Assembly (NCBI GenBank): GCA_031263485.1
Contig: JAISFS010000189.1
Location: forward strand, 1-40,480
Direction of reading: 5' to 3'
Source of the DNA: Deltaproteobacteria bacterium
Lineage (GTDB): Bacteria > Desulfobacterota > Desulfarculia > Adiutricales > Adiutricaceae
Length of the DNA: 40,480 bases
Shown piece by piece: positions 35,701 through 40,480 of the stretch. Position numbers and translations under genes: made by a program. Positions within the stretch are counted from its first letter, which is position 1, and every line of letters starts with the position of its first letter. The notes beneath the pieces are model-generated. The model was given only the letters and a program-made list of their open reading frames with translations, had not been told where the DNA came from and ran no database searches.

Positions 35701-36962
35701 GTCACCGAATAATAGGTTTCGGATGCCAGACTCCCCTGCAGACGGAGACAGGACAGGATAGGTTCCTTTTCCGGCTCTTCGCCTCTTCTGGCGGTAACGT
35801 CAGGCTCGCCTGCAGCACGATCGCCCGCCGATTTCTCGGAGCCGCATGCGCCGAAAGACGCAGGACCGGGCCGGCCAACCTTTAGGTCATCTGCTGCGGC
35901 ATGGTGCGGTTCCATCTCCACGTAGGATATCGCCTCGGACATCCTCACCGGGTTGGAGAACCGGAACTCCAGGCGCACGCTACCTGGGGGCAGGTCATGT
36001 TCAATCCTGTAGTGATGCAAGCCCCGACCTCTGTATCCGAAACGGTCGTTCGTCACCTCGATAGGTCCCGGAGTGCTTCCGTCCACCACCTCGAAATCCT
36101 CGTCTATAGGCGGGAAGCCCGCAACCAAGGATGCGCCCTTGGCGATCAGGAGGGTCCAGTCCTTGCCCGGAGGGATATCCTCGACGGACTGGACATGGAA
36201 ACGGCGTCCGGGATCGGCGTCATGTCCGGTAATCAGACGCCAGCGGGCGGGGACCCGCTTCCGTTCCGGTTCCGGCCCCCAGGCGAAGAAGCTCCTGCCG
36301 TTTACGGAGTCGGGATCCACCTGGCGGTTGAAGGTCACGTCGACGCGCGGCCTAGCAGCCGATTCGGGCGTAAAATCCTCCGTCTGACTGACATCCTCGA
36401 GCGCGAGCGCCGGGACCGTGAAGACGAATTCTCCCGGCCCGTCCAGCCTGGCCCCGGAAAGAGATCTGATCTCAGGCGAGAGCCGGAACGTGACGGGCGA
36501 CTCCGTTACCGGCTCGTCCGGCACGAATGCCAGGGTGAACCTGTCCACCCAGACGGATTTCCCGGAAAGCGGCGGTTCCGTGGTCAGAAGTGACCGGTCG
36601 ATGTCCCCGAGCTCCTCCGGTTCGACCATCGGCTGGCTGAACGTGACCGCCGCCTGCGTAAGACTCCCGACGGGCCCGCTCGGCGCGAACCACAACACCG
36701 TCAGAGGTTCGACTTCCACCGGCAGGGCTACCGTCTCCTGAACCGAAGGCGTGGCATCGCCGCCCCCTTGTACCCTTTCCCCATCAGCGCCGTCAGTCGT
36801 ATCGTTCGGCGTGTCATGCTGTGATGTGGCGGACGGATCTTCACTCTCTTGGGAAATCGCATCGGATAGGCAACTTGCGAGCGCTAAGGACGTAATGATG
36901 GCGAGCATCACTTTAGGGAAAGATTGAACTCGGTACTTTCGGCGGGGATTTCCGGAGATCAT
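32709..36962 (-). CDS. Bacterial alpha-2-macroglobulin lipoprotein, C-terminally truncated paralogue
   Basis: This 1,417-aa protein is collinear with the 2,177-aa A2M at 21,493. ATG 36962 is preceded by the same AAGGTGA, and the lipobox is LASC with C31. It has A2M_N-like RPTNRPGEAARFKAVVRLLG and the A2M-domain end LPEALTVGD, immediately followed by TAA at 32709. The full copy continues here as LPETLTVGDEFLATVAV, so copy B lacks the whole thioester-containing, helical and receptor-binding-like part (about 700 residues). About 110 bp of related but out-of-frame sequence lies beyond the stop (SELSLGMNSWRGNGIRK-like), then MITE copy 3. It could still be exported and fold in part, but is probably a decaying gene. 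It lies downstream of its 691-aa partner gene. Confidence 0.8.
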   Translation of the reverse strand: MISGNPRRKYRVQSFPKVMLAIITSLALASCLSDAISQESEDPSATSQHDTPNDTTDGADGERVQGGGDATPSVQETVALPVEVEPLTVLWFAPSGPVGSLTQAAVTFSQPMVEPEELGDIDRSLLTTEPPLSGKSVWVDRFTLAFVPDEPVTESPVTFRLSPEIRSLSGARLDGPGEFVFTVPALALEDVSQTEDFTPESAARPRVDVTFNRQVDPDSVNGRSFFAWGPEPERKRVPARWRLITGHDADPGRRFHVQSVEDIPPGKDWTLLIAKGASLVAGFPPIDEDFEVVDGSTPGPIEVTNDRFGYRGRGLHHYRIEHDLPPGSVRLEFRFSNPVRMSEAISYVEMEPHHAAADDLKVGRPGPASFGACGSEKSAGDRAAGEPDVTARRGEEPEKEPILSCLRLQGSLASETYYSVTFRKGLPDVYGNKLDEDRVYLFRTGRLEQKQPEKGKWPRAELDTPGGILESALPPVVPVQIVNMPEARFFGMVMGVRETVWLLCAFGIEGFWEWPHSEMYGGAKGWLKSAHWPGPGVHTAAIAIEGDLSRKAVLPLNLSELTGGTERDGVTFVGAGDGKSFSFFQVTDLALTAKIGATGSLAWVTRLSDGKPVAGAEVTVIDCAGSELWTGETGEDGLARFPETAALASRISAECRTLSPYRPTLHFTAAKGAEQVLWSSEWLRGFLPDEAGVAEALVPLAPGWAEGFLVANRPTNRPGEAARFKAVVRLLGTDGISLPEASRVRAVVRDPGGRVGLDRTVEMSPYGTVAIDVAVPPDAADGEWQVILDLDPSKRRSPAALAGALREPDVAGPMGFSVRRAPPLPFEMSLRGMHDAFAGDRMSFSLKAAFPDGTPLDSGEAGFGLGWRVDWGYRPPGFGPEWSFTARDPDAAKGLSADDASPVAAADGRSFLAADGTASFEAVIPDSGPPAPRAFVLVAKAEEPGGQSVGKTGRFTAHPASLYAGLSAAGRVVEVGKAFPLKVIAVGVDGVPVPGARIRVSLYRRTWPGGRRLTPGGFDVGLKYFDRLVSGQTVTTGEAPVEITLTPLEAGRHYVTAEVRDSADRMALARQELWVSATGDDGDADGPAWPQPDDGLVELVADADRYVPGNVAKILVQSPFADGTGLLTIERGGVSEARVFDLAGGAPVVEIPVSEADAPSVRAAVLLVRGRTAPPSADGEDPGRPAYRRGYLTLKVNAPPDRLAVEVVPADTEASVGALASVKVKVTDSDGRPFADCEIALAVVDADTVRTGEDGIFRPETLMRRELPLRVQTASSLGQVLAVGERFPESPYRYWSFRARVDPEAWHRRGAPLGMDKAMDPQGDGIWVKLFGEMGFETTVFGTDDSGPFAHFFPAVKLDENGEGEASFILPDYACELKVFAVAIGKDRATATGEAEIRVTRPQAFLTPLPEALTVGD

Positions 36963-37562
36963 GAGTCACCTTGCGGGTCAACGGCTTCGCAACCCTGACC
37001 GGCGGCATGGCTGGGGACAGCGAAATGGCGAAGGGAAGAGGCAAACCGAAGCGTGGGAAGAGGCAACCGGAACGGAGCGTAGAGAAATACCGCTGTAGAA
37101 CTGTATTAAACATAATAACTCACGCCGCATGGGATCGGTATGAGGTTCGGAGCTATCCGGCTGGACGGATGCGGGTTGAAATCCCTGCCTGGCAGTTTCT
37201 GCCAGGAAAACGGCGGAGGCGCACTCAATGGGCTGGCTATCGGAACAGGTGAAGTCTGACAACTGGCCTGCAGTCGCCACAGAATACTCCAGGACGGATA
37301 ATGCCTGATTGTGTTCGGATTTGAATGTTGCACGGCTTTGAAATTTGGAAACGAGCGAGATTTGTTTCGTCGGATTCAAGTAAGCTCTCAATTGTCATGA
37401 TAGCCGACATGCCGCACCGCCATCCTGTGACTCGGCTCGATTGGAACCGGCTACCGAACAGGAAAACCCGGCGACTATACCCTCCCCTGCTACGATGTCG
37501 CACCATCGCGTTGGCATGTCAATCGCCTAGCATCAACCATCGATAAAAGCAAGGGAAAGTCA
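36963..37562 (-). other. Intergenic segment, counterpart of 28,027-28,540
   Basis: This 600-bp spacer lies between the secreted-protein and A2M genes. About 37,390-37,470 resembles the spacer of copy A. A minus-strand frame at 37,237-37,506 has no clear start site or known domain. No gene is called. Confidence 0.4.
36966..36972 (-). promoter_or_regulatory. Ribosome binding site of truncated A2M gene
   Basis: The minus strand reads AAGGTGA three bases before ATG 36962, identical to the site of the full-length paralogue. Confidence 0.7.
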
Positions 37563-39638
37563 TCAGTTTTCACCTTTAGCGCTTCTGATAATATTGCGAC
37601 GTTGCTCAACGATGAGATCACCGCATTCGGGGTAAGCCAAATGATAGTCCTCAGGATTCGCATAAGAAGGACTCCAGTCGTTTTTGCGTTCCCACTCTTC
37701 CACCTGCTTCGCGAAACTGTCTGGCAACCGCTTGAACCCGGGGACAACACTAGCCGATAATTCAGGTTTGTTCGAACCCAGATAATTATGATCTTCATCG
37801 AAGACATCCATCCTGAATTCGAGACCTCTGTAAATCGGATCACGCATCGAAAGACTATCAAACAGGACGAAATAGGTGTTGCCGTCCATCGCGTTAGCTT
37901 TCACTTCCTTTGTCGCGGAGTGAATTTCCGAATCATGGTAACTTGAACCATGTTGTTGTTGGCGGATGGCGTTTATCGCATAATGATATTTGTATCCGTC
38001 CTTAGTCTTTTTCCTGACTTGAACGGCATAACAGGGATCCGGATTGTCCCGATGATAGTCTTCCGTCGAATAGTGTCCCAGATATCGGCATACCTGAAGC
38101 ATCCTGATCGATTCGACTTCGCTTCCCAACTCGATGACGTATGTCGGACGTTGCTCCAATTCCTCATATGCAGCAAAGGCATCATCGGCATTGCATTGAA
38201 AAAACGATCGAGCAAACAGCCTTCTTGGGGGATAGTACCTGCACAAATATGGCGGATAGTTTAAAGACATCCAGGAAGCATATCCCTTTTCTAACGGAGA
38301 GACTTCCGATGTTTCCTTTTTATCAATTCGCAATGCTTCATATGGATCCAGCCGGAACAGTTTTCGCATTCTCTGGAAATACGTATGCTCTTCATCTTCC
38401 AGTTCCTGAAATATCTTTTCTTTCCGGCGGCATGATTCCTCGTCCATATCTGCCGCACCATCTGGCTGTCCACCATCTTCGACAATTATATAGTCCAAAG
38501 CAGTCAACCTTTCATCTGCGGGAAATTCGGTTTCCCAAAACATAAACGATTCAACATACGGCAATGTCCGCACGTGAATCGAGTCAAGGGTCGACTCTCC
38601 GGAAAGGTCTATGGCCCGAGTCTCGGATTTGGCGGAAGCCGACAGGCCATGATAGTTCCAAAAGAAATCAGGCGTGAACTCTGGGCGGTCGCTTCCGAGG
38701 TATCGGCCATCCATGCCGAAGTAATCCCGTCTCACGCGATCCCGCGACCTGTCGGCAAACGACGTGAGTTCCACCACGACCTGGCCATCGAACCTCTTGA
38801 GGGAAATGATCTGCGGCCTTATCGAAAAACCGCTCAGATGATCCAGGTCCAATACGAGATGCCCGACCTGGCCTGGCGACTCGCCTATGAGAAAGTTGTA
38901 GAGAAAACAGGCTGGGTATGGTACTGGGGCGGATTTGTCGATCCCCTCGCAGGCGACATCAATGGCTACGGTCGTGGTGTCGTAAGACAATTCCGATCGT
39001 ACGCTGTACGGCCTCTCATAGCCTGCATCAAGCATGGATGCCTCATCGCCTGCCTCGATGGCCTTGAACATCCAGTAACGGGCTTCAGTCAACTCTGGGT
39101 TGAAGCTTTCCCTATAGGGATAATCGTAATGACGCCTCAATTCGTACATTGCATCCAGCTCCCCCCGTCCGGCCCTCTCCTCATAAGCTGGGATATCGGC
39201 CATGTCGATTGGCGGCCTGCCGATACTCGCGTATTTTCTCTCATAGAGATAAAAAGCCTGTGCCAGCATCTTAGACTTCAAGCTGCGCACAAAATCTGAT
39301 TCATCTTTGAATATGCCATAAAATGGCCAACTCTCTCCCGGCAGACGTGACTTTTGACAGTCCCGTATGGTCAGACCAGTAAAATTGTCCCTTGTTCTCT
39401 TAAGATATATTTCTTTGTAAATTACATACGGCAATAATGACCGTTTACCTGAACTCAATGGCTCGTTTCTTTGGTCCAATGCCAATTTTTGAACAAAATC
39501 TTCGACATAACAAGGAATATCAGGAGAATCCGCCGCCTTTGAATCAACGTTCTCCGCCAGGGACTGCTCAGACTGGCCCCACACACCAAAACAAAGAATC
39601 AAGACCGCAATGCAAAATGCAGTATATCTTGACGTCAT
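37563..39638 (-). CDS. Secreted Cys-rich protein with Sel1-like segment, copy B
   Basis: This 691-aa protein starts at ATG 39638 (MTSRYTAFCIAVLILCFGVW), chosen over an upstream GTG at 39662 because it gives the same length and N-terminus as copy A. A Sec signal peptide is probably cut after QSLA. It shares the Sel1-like stretch (IPAYEERAGRGELDAMYELR, then ARYWMFKAIEAGDEASM), ten conserved cysteines, and segments such as MLQVCRYLGHYS and GSEVESIRMLQVCRYL. It is intact, whereas the A2M gene downstream is truncated. It is presumed periplasmic or secreted. The molecular function is unknown; conserved pairing with A2M suggests a shared envelope role. Confidence 0.8.
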   Translation of the reverse strand: MTSRYTAFCIAVLILCFGVWGQSEQSLAENVDSKAADSPDIPCYVEDFVQKLALDQRNEPLSSGKRSLLPYVIYKEIYLKRTRDNFTGLTIRDCQKSRLPGESWPFYGIFKDESDFVRSLKSKMLAQAFYLYERKYASIGRPPIDMADIPAYEERAGRGELDAMYELRRHYDYPYRESFNPELTEARYWMFKAIEAGDEASMLDAGYERPYSVRSELSYDTTTVAIDVACEGIDKSAPVPYPACFLYNFLIGESPGQVGHLVLDLDHLSGFSIRPQIISLKRFDGQVVVELTSFADRSRDRVRRDYFGMDGRYLGSDRPEFTPDFFWNYHGLSASAKSETRAIDLSGESTLDSIHVRTLPYVESFMFWETEFPADERLTALDYIIVEDGGQPDGAADMDEESCRRKEKIFQELEDEEHTYFQRMRKLFRLDPYEALRIDKKETSEVSPLEKGYASWMSLNYPPYLCRYYPPRRLFARSFFQCNADDAFAAYEELEQRPTYVIELGSEVESIRMLQVCRYLGHYSTEDYHRDNPDPCYAVQVRKKTKDGYKYHYAINAIRQQQHGSSYHDSEIHSATKEVKANAMDGNTYFVLFDSLSMRDPIYRGLEFRMDVFDEDHNYLGSNKPELSASVVPGFKRLPDSFAKQVEEWERKNDWSPSYANPEDYHLAYPECGDLIVEQRRNIIRSAKGEN

Positions 39639-40480
39639 ATTTTCCAGAACAAGAGATTTCACGATAAGCTACCATCCTTTGAAGATTGTGGTTGATATCC
39701 TGGAGACGACCTCTTGCACCGCCAGCAAAACCAAAGACCAAAGACCAAAGACCAAATGCCGCCAATTTTTTCCACTCATGTTAACAGATTAGCAGAAAAT
39801 GAAGATAGCCGCAAGGGATACCACGCCTCCCCATCACCTTGCCTAGTGACAGGTATTTCAGACATCGTGAACGGAATGACATCCAACGGCAGCGTTCCCG
39901 TTGCGGGACCACGAACCATTTAGGCTGGCTCCTCGTCAGGGCCTCGGAGATACCCAGGGGGGTTGTGGCAACTGATCGAAGATCCGCCACCGGGTGTGGC
40001 TAGGAAAGGTTACGAACGGCTCAATGATCATCCATCCGCCGAATACTCACCCGCCAGTGGATCCTCCCCGCTTCACCTCAAATAACCAAACCTCCCAACT
40101 TCACCGCACCAACAGGATGAGGCCCATGATGCCGTGTTGTCCCTGGGAATGATGCCGTTCAAGTTTGTTCACCACGGCAACGACCTTCTGAGGCATCGAA
40201 CGCGCCGTATGCTTGGAAACGGCAGGAGTGGACGGTTGCCGTAAAGCATTGTTATTAATTTATAATGTTACATAGTCGACCCTGAAAAAAGGCATAACTA
40301 GCTGATTTTACTAAATAAAGACCAGGAAGAGGATTGATTTAATGCCTAACTCTTAAATTTTAAAATTTTCTTGGCTTGGAATATCAACAAATATAATGAT
40401 CATTTCAGTAAGTTCGCTAGATTCTCGTAATGAGCAGGCATCACCGATATCGGTGATAATTCCTGAGTAAATGTTAAATT
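39639..40480. other. Upstream region of the last gene; otherwise no gene called
   Basis: This should contain the promoter of the minus-strand gene ending at 37,563. A minus-strand 31-codon frame at 40,101-40,196 (MPQKVVAVVNKLERHHSQGQ, ending IMGLILLVR) reads coding-like and extends upstream to about 40,250 without a start, so it may be the tail of a lost gene. The last ~230 bp are sharply AT-rich. Confidence 0.4.
39731..39756 (+). repeat. 7-bp tandem repeat (CCAAAGA), three copies and a partial fourth
   Basis: CCAAAGA is repeated from 39,731 to 39,751, then CCAAA. It lies about 95 bp upstream of the secreted-protein gene (minus strand), where copy-number change could alter promoter spacing. 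Confidence 0.7.

Overview
The window looks like accessory DNA from a GC-rich Gram-negative bacterium. Two lipoproteins with lipoboxes and alpha-2-macroglobulin (A2M) architecture, plus two proteins with Sec signal peptides, imply a periplasm and probably an outer membrane. An AAA-ATPase/PD-(D/E)XK protein and a zeta-toxin remnant fit a mobile, conflict-rich region. A deltaproteobacterium-like (Desulfobacterota) host is a guess from overall style. No rRNA, tRNA, CRISPR array or intact transposase was seen.

Left half (1-19,767, mostly + strand): a two-gene cassette occurs twice in the same direction. Each copy encodes a giant (>1,600 aa) P-loop ATPase followed, with a 4-bp stop/start overlap, by a 453-470 aa protein. 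The second protein ends in a helical domain carrying an R-X4-H motif (LRHAGAHN, IRHSTAHN), the hallmark of HEPN ribonucleases. Copy 1 (2-6,435) enters from outside the window; copy 2 is 13,472-19,767. They diverge strongly in their N-terminal helical parts and agree in the ATPase core, in a second module with a degenerate P-loop, and in the HEPN end. I infer a STAND-like sensor/switch ATPase with a separately encoded HEPN effector, possibly an antiphage or other conflict system. Between the copies lie a 27-residue-repeat (ankyrin-like) protein, a frameshifted MNT nucleotidyltransferase, an AAA/PD-(D/E)XK protein on the minus strand, another frameshifted small gene, and long stretches without genes.

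Middle (19,768-21,492): a frameshifted zeta-toxin-like kinase is followed by an intact 74-aa partner gene.

Right half (21,493-39,638, minus strand): a second two-gene cassette is also duplicated. Each copy encodes a secreted 691-aa Cys-rich protein with a Sel1-like segment, then an A2M lipoprotein. Copy A (28,541-30,616 and 21,493-28,026) has a full-length 2,177-aa A2M whose thioester motif has lost its cysteine. Copy B (37,563-39,638 and 32,709-36,962) has an A2M cut off just before the thioester-bearing part. Between the two copies is about 1.5 kb of broken genes, including an HExxH metallopeptidase-like one, bounded by two copies of a 170-177 bp inverted-repeat element. A third copy of that element lies just upstream of the second ATPase gene; two of the three show matching 4-bp flanks. 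I read the element as an undescribed MITE family.
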